NCBI RefSeq assembly: GCF_036248275.1
Contig: NZ_CP109181.1
Span: 6,076,001-6,140,000 of the forward strand
Reading direction: 5' to 3'
Source of the DNA: Streptomyces sp. NBC_01716
GTDB lineage: Bacteria > Actinomycetota > Actinomycetes > Streptomycetales > Streptomycetaceae
DNA: 64,000 nucleotides
The notes beneath the pieces are model-generated. The model ran no database searches and had not been told where the DNA came from. It saw only the letters and a list, made by a program, of their open reading frames with translations. The translations under genes were made by a program, and so were the position numbers. Positions 41,964 through 51,383 of the stretch are shown piece by piece (position 1 is the stretch's first letter; the number at the start of each line of letters is the position of its first letter).

Positions 41964-41998
41964 GGCTACCCCCGCTCTCAATGGGAGCGGGGGTAGCC
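41964..41998 (+). terminator. Rho-independent terminator
   Basis: GGCTACCCCCGCTC (41964-41977) pairs perfectly with 41985-41998 around a 7-nt loop, 57 nt after the hydrolase stop. Confidence 0.85.
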
Positions 41999-42065
41999 GG
42001 GCGAAATGGTGACAGGCGTGCTACTGGGCTCTGAACACCAGCCTTGCGACAGAAGGACCTGCCTC

Positions 42066-43298
42066 ATGAAGACTCCGGTGCCCGACTACCTGGACGAAGT
42101 GCTCGACAGCCTGCGTGACGACACCAGCGGTGCCAACGCCGACTACATCCCCGAGCTCGCCGAAGCTGATCCGGAACGTTTCGGCATGGCGCTGACCACG
42201 ACGCTCGGTCGCACTTACGCCGCCGGCGACGCCGACACCGAGTTCTCCATCCAGTCGATCTCCAAGCCGTTCGCCTACGCGGCCGCCATCATCGATCGTG
42301 GGCTCGACCGCGTACTGGACGCCGTCGGGGTCGAGCCGTCCGGCGAGGCCTTCAACGAGCTCTCCCTCGAAGGGGGAACCCACCGGCCCAAGAATCCCAT
42401 GATCAACGCCGGAGCCATCACCACGCATTCGCTCCTGGTCGGCGCGGAGGCCGGCCAGGACGAGCGCGTCGACCGTGCCGTGACGTTCTTCTCCCGCCTC
42501 GCGGGCCGGGATCTGCGGGTCGACGAGCGTGTGTGCGCGTCAGAGCTCGGCTCCGCGCACCGCAACCTCGCCCTCGCCTACATGTTGCGCACCTACGGCA
42601 TTCTCGACGGGGACGTGCCCTCCGTCGTCGAGGGATATACGCGCCAGTGCTCGATCCTGGTCAGCGTCCGGGACCTCTCCGTGATGGCCGCGACGCTCGC
42701 CACCGGAGGTATCCAGCCCGTCACCGGCGAACGGGTGATGGACCCCGCCGTCGCCCGGCAGGTCATGGCCGTGATGGCCGCGGCCGGGATGTACGACGCG
42801 GCAGGCGACTGGCTCACCCGCGTGGGCATCCCCGCCAAGAGCGGCGTCGCCGGGGGCATCGTCGGCGTCCTGCCCGACAGGGTGGGCATCGGAACTTTCT
42901 CCCCGCGCCTGGACTCCTACGGCAACAGCCAGAGAGGGCGTCGCGCCTTCGAGCGGCTCTCCAAGGACATGGGGATGCACCTGTTCTCCTCCGAGCAAGG
43001 CCGGCTCGATGCCGTCGACGTGAGCGAGTCACAGGGCACGGTCACCTTCGCCCTGCGGGGCAACGTCCAACTCACCGCCGCTTCGGAGCTCTTGGACCTG
43101 ATGGCCGACTCGGACGGCACGGCCGACGTGGTTCTGGACGTCACCAGGGTGCATTCGTTCTCCGATCTCGGCCGTCGTATGTCGCTCGAAGGTCTGCGCC
43201 GACTGCGGCTGGACGGACGCGAGGTCGCCGTCCGGGACCCCTCGGGCGTGCTGCCGAACCCCGATCTGGGAGACGGCAGTTACCCCGACGCCCTCTGA
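42066..43298 (+). CDS. glsA: Glutaminase A with C-terminal STAS domain
   Basis: The 410-residue protein starts at ATG 42066. The serine-beta-lactamase-like glutaminase domain covers about 1-305: SIQSISKPFAYA holds Ser64 and Lys67 of the SxxK pair, and NPMINAGAITT, ELGSAHRNLALAYMLRTYG and GIPAKSGVAGGIVGVLP follow. Residues about 315-410 form a STAS domain (VTFALRGNVQLTAASELLDL, VVLDVTRVHSFSDLGRRM). The enzyme hydrolyses L-glutamine to glutamate and ammonia. STAS fusion is known in some actinobacterial glutaminases and may mediate regulation or partner binding. The conserved STAS Asp/Ser position reads VHSFSD. Confidence 0.9.
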   Translation: MKTPVPDYLDEVLDSLRDDTSGANADYIPELAEADPERFGMALTTTLGRTYAAGDADTEFSIQSISKPFAYAAAIIDRGLDRVLDAVGVEPSGEAFNELSLEGGTHRPKNPMINAGAITTHSLLVGAEAGQDERVDRAVTFFSRLAGRDLRVDERVCASELGSAHRNLALAYMLRTYGILDGDVPSVVEGYTRQCSILVSVRDLSVMAATLATGGIQPVTGERVMDPAVARQVMAVMAAAGMYDAAGDWLTRVGIPAKSGVAGGIVGVLPDRVGIGTFSPRLDSYGNSQRGRRAFERLSKDMGMHLFSSEQGRLDAVDVSESQGTVTFALRGNVQLTAASELLDLMADSDGTADVVLDVTRVHSFSDLGRRMSLEGLRRLRLDGREVAVRDPSGVLPNPDLGDGSYPDAL

Positions 43299-43391
43299 CC
43301 GGCCCCAGCGGGAAGGCGCGGTCAGCGGCCGTATCGGCAACAGTCCGGCCGGCATCGTTCCTGTCTTCACCATGTCTGAGGAGATCGTTCC

Positions 43392-44024
43392 ATGGCGATT
43401 GATTGGCCGGCCTTCCTGCTGGCATCCCTGACCATCTCGGTGATCCCGGGGGCCAATCAGTTGCTGGGCCTACGGAACGCGTACCGGCAGGGCCCTCGTA
43501 CAGCGCTCGTCGCCGTAGGCGGCAGGCTGGCCGCGTTCGCCGTGATGATAGTGCTGGTAAGCGCCGGCCTTGGCACGCTGCTTCTGCAGTCCGAACGGTT
43601 GTTCACCGCCATCAAGTGGACCGGGGTCGTCTACCTGCTGTATCTCGGGGTGCGGATCCTGCGGTCGTCGCGGCGCGTGGCACCGGGAGCCGCCGACGAC
43701 GCGAGTACGCACGCGGACTCAGAGGCACGCGGCGTGTGGGCGCTGAGCCGTGAGGAGTTCGTCGTGGCCGGCACCAATCCCAAGGCCGTGCTGCTGTTCG
43801 CTGCGCTGCTGCCCCAGTTCGTGTCCGGTCCGGGACCGCTCACCGCGGGTCTCCTGACGGTCGGTGTGGCCTACCTGGCGGTGGAGTTCGCCGTCGCGGT
43901 CGGCTACGCGGTGGTGGGCGCGCAACTACGGCGTGCCTTCGTGTCGGCACGAGTCGACCGCGTCATCCAGCGCACGACCGGTGTGTGTCTGATCGGGTTC
44001 GCCGCGTACTTCGCGACCAGCTGA
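43392..44024 (+). CDS. LysE-family amino-acid exporter
   Basis: The 210-residue membrane protein has about six helices and LysE/RhtB signatures: WPAFLLASLTISVIPGANQLLGLRNAYRQGPRTAL, TAIKWTGVVYLLYLGVRILRSS, NPKAVLLFAALLPQFV. The usual P-G-P loop reads IPGANQL. ATG 43392 follows GAGGAGA. It follows glsA by 93 bp; export of an amino acid or derivative is the family role, and export of the product of the 34.7-37 kb operon is conceivable but unproven. Confidence 0.9.
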   Translation: MAIDWPAFLLASLTISVIPGANQLLGLRNAYRQGPRTALVAVGGRLAAFAVMIVLVSAGLGTLLLQSERLFTAIKWTGVVYLLYLGVRILRSSRRVAPGAADDASTHADSEARGVWALSREEFVVAGTNPKAVLLFAALLPQFVSGPGPLTAGLLTVGVAYLAVEFAVAVGYAVVGAQLRRAFVSARVDRVIQRTTGVCLIGFAAYFATS

Positions 44025-44257
44025 CAGCCCGCCTGAGCGCGCCGGTACGGCTGTTCAGCTCTACGACTGCGACGGCACCGGGGCCAGCGCTGGTCCAGCC
44101 CCGGGGACGGCACCCTCCGGGCGTTCGGCAAGTGTCTGGACATACAGGCGGCCGGCACACCCGACGGGCCGGATCTCGTTCGGGCATGTGGTGAACCGCT
44201 AGCCGCACGCATCCGTCGTGTGTGCGCAGTCGATTCCCCAGTCGAAGGGCATGTTCC

Positions 44258-45862
44258 ATGCGCGTGAGATCATTTCGAAAATTCCGACCACTTCTCTTTG
44301 CTCTCCTGCTGGTCGTCGCTGTCTCGGCCGTGACATCGGCGGCCTTCCAGGGCTCGCCCGGCGACCGCCAGGACCGGGTGTCCGAAGCGGCGGCGGACGC
44401 CGAACGCACCGTTACTCTGCGGAACGAGACCGACAGCCGTATCTGGGTCGGCGCCGCGGTCAACGCCGACGGCTCTCCCACGCCGACAGGACTTCCGACA
44501 CTGGATCCCGGCGAGTCCGCCACCATCACCATGCCCGAACACTCGGGCCCCGGGCACTGGCGCGGCAAGTTCTTCGCCCGCCAGGGCTGCACCGGAGAGT
44601 CGGGCAGCACCTTCCACTGCGCCGTGGCCGACTGCGGACCGTTCGCCGACCGCTGCTCGACCGGTGAACAGCCCGCCAGTCTGGCCGAGTTCAACTTCGA
44701 TTCGGCCGACGCCTTGGCACCCTGGTACAACGTCAGCTACGTCAACGCCGTCTCGGTACCGATCACCATCACCCCGGACGGAGTGCCGCCGCCCGAGAAC
44801 GGCGGACCGTGCGCCTCGGTGGGCTGCCCCACCGATCTGCTCTCCGTCTGCCCGCCCGAGAACCTGACCAAGGACCGGGCAACGGGCAGGCCACTGGTGT
44901 GCGTCAACCCGAACCGCGACGCGAAGACCGCCTACAGCAACGCGGTCGCCAAGAAGGTCCCCTCCGCCTACTCATGGTCCAAGCACGACACCGAACCGGG
45001 CAACCAGGTCGTACGCCAGTGCAGCGAGTGCAGCGGACTGACCGTCACCTTCCACGGCACCGGTCCCGCCGACAGGCCCACCCACCCCAAGACCAGGCCC
45101 GTGCCCAAGTCCAAGCCCAAGGCCAACGGCGCGGACGCAGCCGGCAAGGGTGTGGCGCTCAACCCCGGTGACGGGGTCACCCAGGCACTGGCCGACTCCG
45201 GCGCGACCTGGTACCACAACTGGACCTCCTCCACCGGCGACGTCGCCAAGCCGGAGGGCGTCGAGTACGTCCCGTCGATCTGGGGCCCCGGCTCCGTCAA
45301 CGAGACAGAACTGGGCAACGCCGCCCGGGAGGGGAAGAACCTCCTCGGCTTCAACGAACCCGACAGGGCCGACCAGGCCAACATGACTCCCGAGCAAGCA
45401 CTCGACCTCTGGCCCCAGTTGGAGAAGACCGGCCTGAACCTGGGTGCCCCTGCGGTCTCCACCGACGCCGACAAGCCCGGCGGCTGGCTGGACCGCTTCA
45501 TGAAGGGAGCCGAGGAGCGGGGCCTGCGCGTCGACTTCATCCCGGTGCACTGGTACGGCTCCGACTTCAGCTCCCGGGCCACCTACCAACTGGCCGACTA
45601 TCTGGAGCGCGTTCACAAGCGCTACAACAAGCCGGTCTGGCTGACCGAGTACGCCCTCATCGACTTCACCCAGGGCGCTCCTCGATACCCCAGCGAGCAG
45701 GAACAGACCGCCTTCATCAAGATATCGACGGACGCGCTCGGACGGCTGGACTACGTCGATCGCTTCGCGTGGTTCGCCCTCACCACCCAGACGAGCCCGA
45801 CCGGCCTCTACAACGGCCCCGCGTCGAACGGGAGCGGCAACACCTTCCGCGACGCGGGCTGA
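44258..45862 (+). CDS. Secreted thaumatin-like plus GH128-type glycosidase fusion
   Basis: The 534-residue exported protein starts at ATG 44258 with a signal peptide (FRKFRPLLFALLLVVAVSAV, residues about 6-30). An N-terminal thaumatin/osmotin-like domain (TVTLRNETDSRIWVGAAVN, Cys-rich GCTGESGSTFHCAVADCGPF, about 45-270) is joined by a Lys/Pro linker. The second part is an Asl1-like/GH128 glycosyl hydrolase: GATWYHNWTSS, LLGFNEPDRADQANM (catalytic Glu in FNEP) and VWLTEYALIDF (second Glu). GH128 enzymes cut beta-1,3-glucan and thaumatin folds also bind it, so antifungal or fungal-wall degradation is likely. Confidence 0.88.
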   Translation: MRVRSFRKFRPLLFALLLVVAVSAVTSAAFQGSPGDRQDRVSEAAADAERTVTLRNETDSRIWVGAAVNADGSPTPTGLPTLDPGESATITMPEHSGPGHWRGKFFARQGCTGESGSTFHCAVADCGPFADRCSTGEQPASLAEFNFDSADALAPWYNVSYVNAVSVPITITPDGVPPPENGGPCASVGCPTDLLSVCPPENLTKDRATGRPLVCVNPNRDAKTAYSNAVAKKVPSAYSWSKHDTEPGNQVVRQCSECSGLTVTFHGTGPADRPTHPKTRPVPKSKPKANGADAAGKGVALNPGDGVTQALADSGATWYHNWTSSTGDVAKPEGVEYVPSIWGPGSVNETELGNAAREGKNLLGFNEPDRADQANMTPEQALDLWPQLEKTGLNLGAPAVSTDADKPGGWLDRFMKGAEERGLRVDFIPVHWYGSDFSSRATYQLADYLERVHKRYNKPVWLTEYALIDFTQGAPRYPSEQEQTAFIKISTDALGRLDYVDRFAWFALTTQTSPTGLYNGPASNGSGNTFRDAG

Positions 45863-45910
45863 CCCTCGTCGGCCTGCGGGCGCGTTGGGTGCGTCGTTCG
45901 CGCCCTCCGG

Positions 45911-45949
45911 CATGCTGCCGGAGCCCGAAAAGAGGGCTCCGGCAGCATG
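45911..45949 (+). terminator. Rho-independent terminator
   Basis: A perfect 16-bp stem, CATGCTGCCGGAGCCC (45911-45926) with 45934-45949, 48 nt after the glycosidase stop. Confidence 0.85.
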
Positions 45950-45961
45950 GACGGCTCCGAG

Positions 45962-46018
45962 GTCCGGCCCGATGACGTCCTGGGCGACAAGGGCTATGGC
46001 TCCAGAGCGATCCGGGGC
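45962..46018 (+). mobile_element. IS5-like transposase remnant
   Basis: The plus strand reads VRPDDVLGDKGYGSRAIR, a strong match to the DDE-domain block RPDxVLADKGYxSRAIR of IS5-family transposases as I remember it. Nothing before or after continues the protein, so only about 57 bp survive. The rest of the 45950-46480 gap holds no convincing gene: a minus-strand frame (45994-46500) loses codon bias across it. Confidence 0.6.
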
Positions 46019-46480
46019 TGTGCTCCGGCGTCGCGACCTGATTGGCGAGAGAGTAGCCAGAAAACACGCCCTAACCGCTCCACCAGGCCGTCGCGTTTCA
46101 CGTAGTACTGCTGGGCCTCTACGTCGTACACGGCGTGGGTGGCGCCAGGTGGGGGCGCGGGCGCGTTCTCCGGGACGGGCCGGCTCGACTGAGTATTCCG
46201 CACGTAAAACTGTTGGCTGTTCACTGTCGGGTTCAGCGTTGCCGAGCACATACGTGTCCGCTCGACGGACACAGCGTCGTTGCCGAAGCTTCGGTTCACT
46301 GTGGACGTGGCCGAGCGCGAGTACTCCGACAGCGTCCCGCAGAAGTCACGCGTGGCCGGGCCGACGCAGGACCCATGCGAGGTAGTCAGCCGGTCGTCAT
46401 GCTCGTCGGCATCCACCTCGGGTGGCGTATCGAGCCTCCGCCCTCCACAAGCTTCGGCCTGGAACCACAGCCAATCTTTG

Positions 46481-46486
46481 TATAGT
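46481..46486 (+). promoter_or_regulatory. -10 element of a probable leaderless promoter
   Basis: TATAGT lies 7 bp ahead of GTG 46493, the distance at which transcription would start at the start codon itself. No Shine-Dalgarno sequence is present before that GTG. Leaderless mRNAs are common in Streptomyces. Confidence 0.5.
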
Positions 46487-46492
46487 CGGTGT

Positions 46493-49360
46493 GTGGACAC
46501 AGCCTACGAAGTCCCCCTGCGTTTCGCCGTGTTGGGGCCGCTCCGGGCATGGCGTGGGGGCGAGGAGCTGTCGCTCGGTTCGCCTCAGCAGCGGGTGGTA
46601 CTGGCGGCGCTGTTGTTACGACGTGGCCGCCTGGTCACCACCGCCGAGATCGTCCACGCCGTCTGGGGCGAGGATCCGCCGGCGGCGGCCGTACCTGTTC
46701 TGCGAACCTACGTGTCCCGGCTGCGCAAGATCCTGGAACCCGATCGAGTTTCCGAGTCCCGGGCTGTGATCGTCTCGGCCACTGACGGATATCTGGCCCG
46801 CATCCCTGAAGAGGCCCTGGATCTCGGCGTGTTCGAGCGGCGAGTCGTCCGGGCCACGAAGTTGCGCGCTGCGGGTGAGTTGTCCGCCGCGTCAACGCTG
46901 TTGCACGCCGCACTCGACGGGTGGCACGAAACTCCCCTGGCCGGGCTGGCGGGCCCGCTCGCCGAGGCCGAACGCTCCAGGCTGAGCGAAGTCCGACTGA
47001 GCACCCTTGAGGCCCGCTTTGACATCGATGTCCAGCTCGGGCGACACGAGTCGATTGTTCGCGAGCTTTACGCTCTGACCGGCCAGCATCCGCTGCGGGA
47101 GCGACTGTCCCAGCTGCTTATGCTCGCTTTGTACCGATCGGGGCGTCAGGCGGATGCGCTGGCGTGTTATCGAAAGACGCGAAGCACCCTGGTCGCTGAG
47201 TTGGGCATCGAACCCGGCGCCGCACTGAGGGAACTGCACCACAGCATTCTGACGGCCGACGCGTCACTTGAGTACACTCCGCCCCCGCGACAAGAGGTCG
47301 ATCAAGTACCCGCCCCCGGCGCGCGGATCTGCCGCCCTGCCCAACTGCCCGCCGACTTGGCTACTTTCACCGGTCGGCACACCGAACTCGACCAGGCACG
47401 TGCGCTGTTGCCGAAGGACGGCGGCCACTCGGAGGCAATGACCATCAGCGTCGTGACCGGCATGGCAGGAATCGGCAAAACAACTCTGGCCGTCCATCTG
47501 GCTCATGAGATCGCCGACGGTTTTCCCGACGGACAGCTCTTCATCAACCTGCGCGGTTTCGACGCGACCGGTTCGATCGTGACGCCGGAGGACGCCATCC
47601 GGATTTTTCTCGACGCGCTCGGCGTCCCCGCACAGCGCATCCCCGCGCAACCCGAGGCCCAGGCCTCGCTGTACCGCACTCTGCTGGCGGACCGGCGAAT
47701 GCTGATCCTTCTCGACAACGCCCGCGACGTCGAACACGTCCGGCCACTGCTGCCCGGCTCTCCCAGCTGCCTCGTCATCGTCACCAGCCGCAACCAACTC
47801 ACCAGCCTGATAGTCAATGAGGGAGCGCAGCCGCTCACTCTGCATCAGCTGACCCCCGCAGCCGCACGCGACTTCCTGAGGCTCCGACTCGGCGACGAGC
47901 GAGTGAGCGCACAGCCACTCGCGGTGGACGAAATCGTCACACTCGCCGCTCGGCTACCTCTGGCACTCTCCGTTGTCGCCGCCCGCGCGGCGATCAATCC
48001 CGGCTTCCCACTCAGCGCCATCGCCGACGAGCTGCGCGACAGCCAGGGAAGTCTCGACGCCTTCGTCAGCGGTGATCTCAGCACCGATGTACGAGCCATT
48101 TTCTCCTGGTCCTACGACGCCCTGTCCGTCCCGGCCTCGCGACTGTTCCGTCTCCTGGGCCTCCACACCGGCCCGGACATCTCCGCACCCGCCGCAGCCG
48201 CCCTGGCGGGCCTCACCCTGCGGGAGACCCGCGGTTTGCTCGCCGAACTCTCCCACGCGCACCTGCTCATCGAGCACCTGCCCGGCCGCTACACCGTGCA
48301 CGACCTACTGCGCGTCTACTCCCGCGAACGAGTCGACACCGACGAGTCACAGGAGGAGCGCGACCGGGCGGTGGAGCGGCTCCTCAGCTGGTACCTGCAC
48401 ACCGTGGACGCGGCATATCCCCTCCTCGCCCCGCACCGCCGACGCATTCTCCTGGAACCGGCGCCTGCCGACTGCCGCCCCCTGGCGTTCACGGCTCACG
48501 ACCAGGCTCTGCACTGGTGCGAGACCGAGCGCGCCAGCCTCGTCGCCGCTGTGCACCAGGCCGCCGCGTCCGGCAGATCGGACATCGCCTGGAAACTCGC
48601 CGCCAGTCTGTGGGGATTCTTCTATCTCCGCGGCCATCTCCACGACTGGCTCGACACCTCCCGGACAGCTCTCGTGGCCGCCCGCGCGGCCCGCGACCGC
48701 AGAGGCGAGGCCCAGTCCCTCGGGGACGTGGCCGGCGCGCTGGCGCAGTTTCGCCGTTTCGACGAAAGCATCGTGTACTACCGGCAGGAGATGGTCCTCC
48801 GCCGCGAACTGGGGGACAGGTACGGCAGGATGCACGCCGTCGCGAACCTGGGCAACATCTACCTGAACAGTGGCAGACCCGACAAGGCCGTCGAGTACAG
48901 CCGGCGAGCGCTCGTCATGTCCCAACTCGTCGGCTACTCCTGGGGGCAGGCGATCGCCTTGGCCAATCTGGGCGATGCCTACCAGCAACTCGGCCGGTTC
49001 GACGAGGCAAAGGACTGCCTGGAGCAGTCGCTGACCGTCCTGCGGACCATCGACAATCGCTGGGTCGAGGGTGTGGTGCTCGACATCCTCGGTACGATCG
49101 ATCACCAGCTCCGTCGCTACGACGATGCCGTCGAGCATTACGGCCGGGCGCTCGACGCACATCGGGACGTCGCCAACGAGACGGGCGAGGGCTACACCCT
49201 GAGCAATCTCGGCGATGTCCAACTGGCCACGGGCGAGCCCGAGGCGGCTCGCACCAGCTGGCTGAAGGCATTGGCCATCTGGGAGAACTTCGATCACCCG
49301 GACGCCGAGGCCATGAGGGACAGGCTCTGCCGCCTGAACGACCGCACTCGCGCCGCGTGA
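46493..49360 (+). CDS. AfsR/SARP-family regulator, second paralogue
   Basis: The 955-residue regulator starts at GTG 46493 (MDTAYEVPLRFAVLGPLRAW). It has the same parts as the gene at 25385: winged helix (VLRTYVSRLRKILEPD), BTAD (DALACYRKTRSTLVAELGIEPG), NB-ARC with Walker A GMAGIGKTT near residue 325 and LILLDNARD, then TPRs (AVANLGNIYLNSGRPDKAVEYSRRAL). The two proteins share most blocks almost word for word. Frames further upstream (to 46280) are not coding. Targets are unknown; neighbouring secreted glycosidase and DUF4913-region genes are candidates. Confidence 0.9.
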   Translation: MDTAYEVPLRFAVLGPLRAWRGGEELSLGSPQQRVVLAALLLRRGRLVTTAEIVHAVWGEDPPAAAVPVLRTYVSRLRKILEPDRVSESRAVIVSATDGYLARIPEEALDLGVFERRVVRATKLRAAGELSAASTLLHAALDGWHETPLAGLAGPLAEAERSRLSEVRLSTLEARFDIDVQLGRHESIVRELYALTGQHPLRERLSQLLMLALYRSGRQADALACYRKTRSTLVAELGIEPGAALRELHHSILTADASLEYTPPPRQEVDQVPAPGARICRPAQLPADLATFTGRHTELDQARALLPKDGGHSEAMTISVVTGMAGIGKTTLAVHLAHEIADGFPDGQLFINLRGFDATGSIVTPEDAIRIFLDALGVPAQRIPAQPEAQASLYRTLLADRRMLILLDNARDVEHVRPLLPGSPSCLVIVTSRNQLTSLIVNEGAQPLTLHQLTPAAARDFLRLRLGDERVSAQPLAVDEIVTLAARLPLALSVVAARAAINPGFPLSAIADELRDSQGSLDAFVSGDLSTDVRAIFSWSYDALSVPASRLFRLLGLHTGPDISAPAAAALAGLTLRETRGLLAELSHAHLLIEHLPGRYTVHDLLRVYSRERVDTDESQEERDRAVERLLSWYLHTVDAAYPLLAPHRRRILLEPAPADCRPLAFTAHDQALHWCETERASLVAAVHQAAASGRSDIAWKLAASLWGFFYLRGHLHDWLDTSRTALVAARAARDRRGEAQSLGDVAGALAQFRRFDESIVYYRQEMVLRRELGDRYGRMHAVANLGNIYLNSGRPDKAVEYSRRALVMSQLVGYSWGQAIALANLGDAYQQLGRFDEAKDCLEQSLTVLRTIDNRWVEGVVLDILGTIDHQLRRYDDAVEHYGRALDAHRDVANETGEGYTLSNLGDVQLATGEPEAARTSWLKALAIWENFDHPDAEAMRDRLCRLNDRTRAA

Positions 49361-49486
49361 CCGCATGAGACGGGGCTCGGTGAACCTCGTACCTCCCGTG
49401 TGCGTTGTGCTCCCCGGGTAGGCACGGTCCGTACATTCCACAGCCTCCCCGACGATTCTCCTGGATGCGCACGGGAAGGGAACACG

Positions 49487-49954
49487 ATGACGGTCGACAC
49501 CGCTGACGTCGAACATGAGGCTCAATCACCCTCGGAGGGCACCTCCGAGAAACCGCCTCCCTCCGCGCCCCGGTTCATCCTCTATCTGGAGGGGCCTGAG
49601 TACGCCAAGACCCTGCGCCAGTTGACCCTGTGGACCCACCATGTGCTGCTGCCGGTCTACGGCAGGGAGGTCACCTCCGGCGCCCCCTGGTGCTCCCGTT
49701 GGTGGGAGCACCAGGAAGCGGTGGCCCAGCTCCATGGCCTGTGGCTCGCCTGGGCGGATTTGACCGGCGCCGGCTCCGGGATGTCCGGACCCGCCAACTG
49801 GCACCGGGACTACCTGGGGCCGGTCATGCAGTCGCTGCGAGATCCGTCGGGTCCCTTCGCCGGCTGCAAACCCGGCAACCACCGGTCGAAGGAGAAGCCC
49901 CCCGTCGACGCCGTCGACCCGTTCGGCCCCGACCGGGGCAGGGGCCCGAACTAG
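49487..49954 (+). CDS. DUF4913 protein (plasmid/ICE-associated)
   Basis: The 155-residue product starts at ATG 49487 after GGGAAGGG. It reads RFILYLEGPEYAKTLRQLTLWTHHVLLPVYGREV, APWCSRWWEHQEAVAQLHGLWLAWADLTG, NWHRDYLGPVMQSLRDPSGPFAGCKPGNH. I recognise this as DUF4913, frequent beside transfer genes of Streptomyces plasmids and integrative elements. The function is unknown. It faces the convergent ricin-domain gene 22 bp away. Confidence 0.8.
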   Translation: MTVDTADVEHEAQSPSEGTSEKPPPSAPRFILYLEGPEYAKTLRQLTLWTHHVLLPVYGREVTSGAPWCSRWWEHQEAVAQLHGLWLAWADLTGAGSGMSGPANWHRDYLGPVMQSLRDPSGPFAGCKPGNHRSKEKPPVDAVDPFGPDRGRGPN

Positions 49955-49976
49955 GCCCTGTACACAGGGAGGAGCG

Positions 49977-51383
49977 TCAGCTCTTCACGAACCGCCACTG
50001 GTGGTCGTCGCGGTCGTCGCAGGGGTAGATCGTGAGACTGGCGTTCGCGGGCTTCTCCTTCTCCGTCCGCGATATGTCGAGACACATGTCGCCGCTCATC
50101 TGGTTGCGGATCCAGTACGTGCCGTTGGGGCGCTTGTGGAACCACCAGAGCATGTTGTCCGCAAGGGTCGCCTTGCACCTGAACTCGTTCACCCGCATCG
50201 AGACCGGGGCGGGGTCGTCGTCGTACAGGTCCAGACAGCGGCCGTCCTTGACGTTGCGGATCAGGTACAGGTCGGCGCCGCCGGTGCCGCGGCCCTTGTG
50301 GGTCCGCTTCAGGGTCCATTGCTGGTTGTCGGCGCTCGTCGGGTCGCACGGGCGAGCGTCCTGGACCCTGCCGTGCTGCTTGCCCTCGCCCCGGCCGGGA
50401 AGATCGACGCAGGTGCCGAACTTCTCATTCTTGATCAGGACCGGACCGGTGGGGAACTTGGGGCCGGTCGCCCTGGGCTTCGTCGGCGTCGGCTCGGGCT
50501 CCGGCTCCGCGGGCTTCGGCTTCGGTTTCGGCTTGAGAGGGGCGGGCTTTGTCTTGGAGGACGACGGCGACGGCGACGGCGACTTCGTGACCGAAGGCGA
50601 CGCCGAAACCGAAGGCACCGGGCTGCTGGGTCGCGAGTAGCCCGGTGGCCGGAACGTCATCGGGGAGTTACTCGCCTCCTGGCCCGAACCGGCCGCCTGA
50701 TTCTTCCCCTCGGCCCCTCCCGATCCCGCGCCACTGCCCAGCGCCACCAGCGAGCCGACGACCAGTACGGCGACGGCGGCGGCCACTCCGCCGATGAACA
50801 GGGGCCGCTGGAACAGCCCCGGCCGCTCGTACTCCTCGTCCGACTGGGACTGCGCACTTGACCGGGCGGTCTTCTTGTCCGGCACCGCGCGAAGAGCGGG
50901 AGAAGGCGTGGGTCGCGGCCTCGCGGGCGGCTCCGGCAGCGCGTTCGTCCTCGCCTCGCGACCGGTGTCCGGGGACCCGGCCTCGGTGTCGGCCCGCGGC
51001 CTGCCGGACCCGAACGGCTCGACAGGCTCCCGTTGCTGCCGGGCACGCTCGCCGGGGCCGCCGGCCGCGATCGGCCCCTCCTCGTCCTCCTCCTCGTCCG
51101 CATCCTTCTCACGCTGCTCCAGCAGCTTGCTGGACCCGTCCGGCGCGACCTCCACGATCGCCGTATAACCCGCCGACGGGTCGGAGATGGCTCCCGTCAC
51201 CGGAGCGTTCAGGCCGCGCGCGTATCCGTGCAGCATGTCGAGGATCGCGACATCGAGCGGCTCGCCCGGCATCACGGCCACCGGATCGCCGTCGATGGCG
51301 GCGGAACCGTCGCCGAAGATGACTACCGAGAAGTGGGCGGGCGGCTCGGGCCCCGGGCCGCCGGCTTCGTCACCTCTGTTCAT
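49977..51383 (-). CDS. Single-pass membrane protein with ricin-type beta-trefoil lectin domain
   Basis: The 468-residue protein starts at ATG 51383 (GGAAGG 8 nt upstream; ATG 51389 is too close). An N-terminal cytoplasmic domain (HFSVVIFGDGSAAIDGDPVA, YTAIVEVAPDGSSKLLE) is followed by an acidic, disordered stretch and one membrane helix (LFIGGVAAAVAVLVVGSLVAL, near residue 250). A Ser/Pro/Lys-rich stalk then carries a C-terminal ricin-like trefoil (FGTCVDLPGRGEGKQ, NQQWTLKR, DGRCLDLYDDD, DMCLDISR, DHQWRF). The trefoil would face outward and bind glycans. Similar proteins occur with conjugation genes. The role is unknown. Confidence 0.8.
   Translation of the reverse strand: MNRGDEAGGPGPEPPAHFSVVIFGDGSAAIDGDPVAVMPGEPLDVAILDMLHGYARGLNAPVTGAISDPSAGYTAIVEVAPDGSSKLLEQREKDADEEEDEEGPIAAGGPGERARQQREPVEPFGSGRPRADTEAGSPDTGREARTNALPEPPARPRPTPSPALRAVPDKKTARSSAQSQSDEEYERPGLFQRPLFIGGVAAAVAVLVVGSLVALGSGAGSGGAEGKNQAAGSGQEASNSPMTFRPPGYSRPSSPVPSVSASPSVTKSPSPSPSSSKTKPAPLKPKPKPKPAEPEPEPTPTKPRATGPKFPTGPVLIKNEKFGTCVDLPGRGEGKQHGRVQDARPCDPTSADNQQWTLKRTHKGRGTGGADLYLIRNVKDGRCLDLYDDDPAPVSMRVNEFRCKATLADNMLWWFHKRPNGTYWIRNQMSGDMCLDISRTEKEKPANASLTIYPCDDRDDHQWRFVKS

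Noticed and set aside
46280..46492. 71-residue N-terminal extension of the second SARP
   Set aside because: The added residues do not match the paralogue and lie upstream of a good -10 element; GTG 46493 starts exactly at the conserved domain.
45994..46500. 168-codon minus-strand frame before the second SARP
   Set aside because: Part of it looks protein-like, but codon bias is lost halfway, it has no ribosome site and it spans the IS scrap and the SARP promoter.
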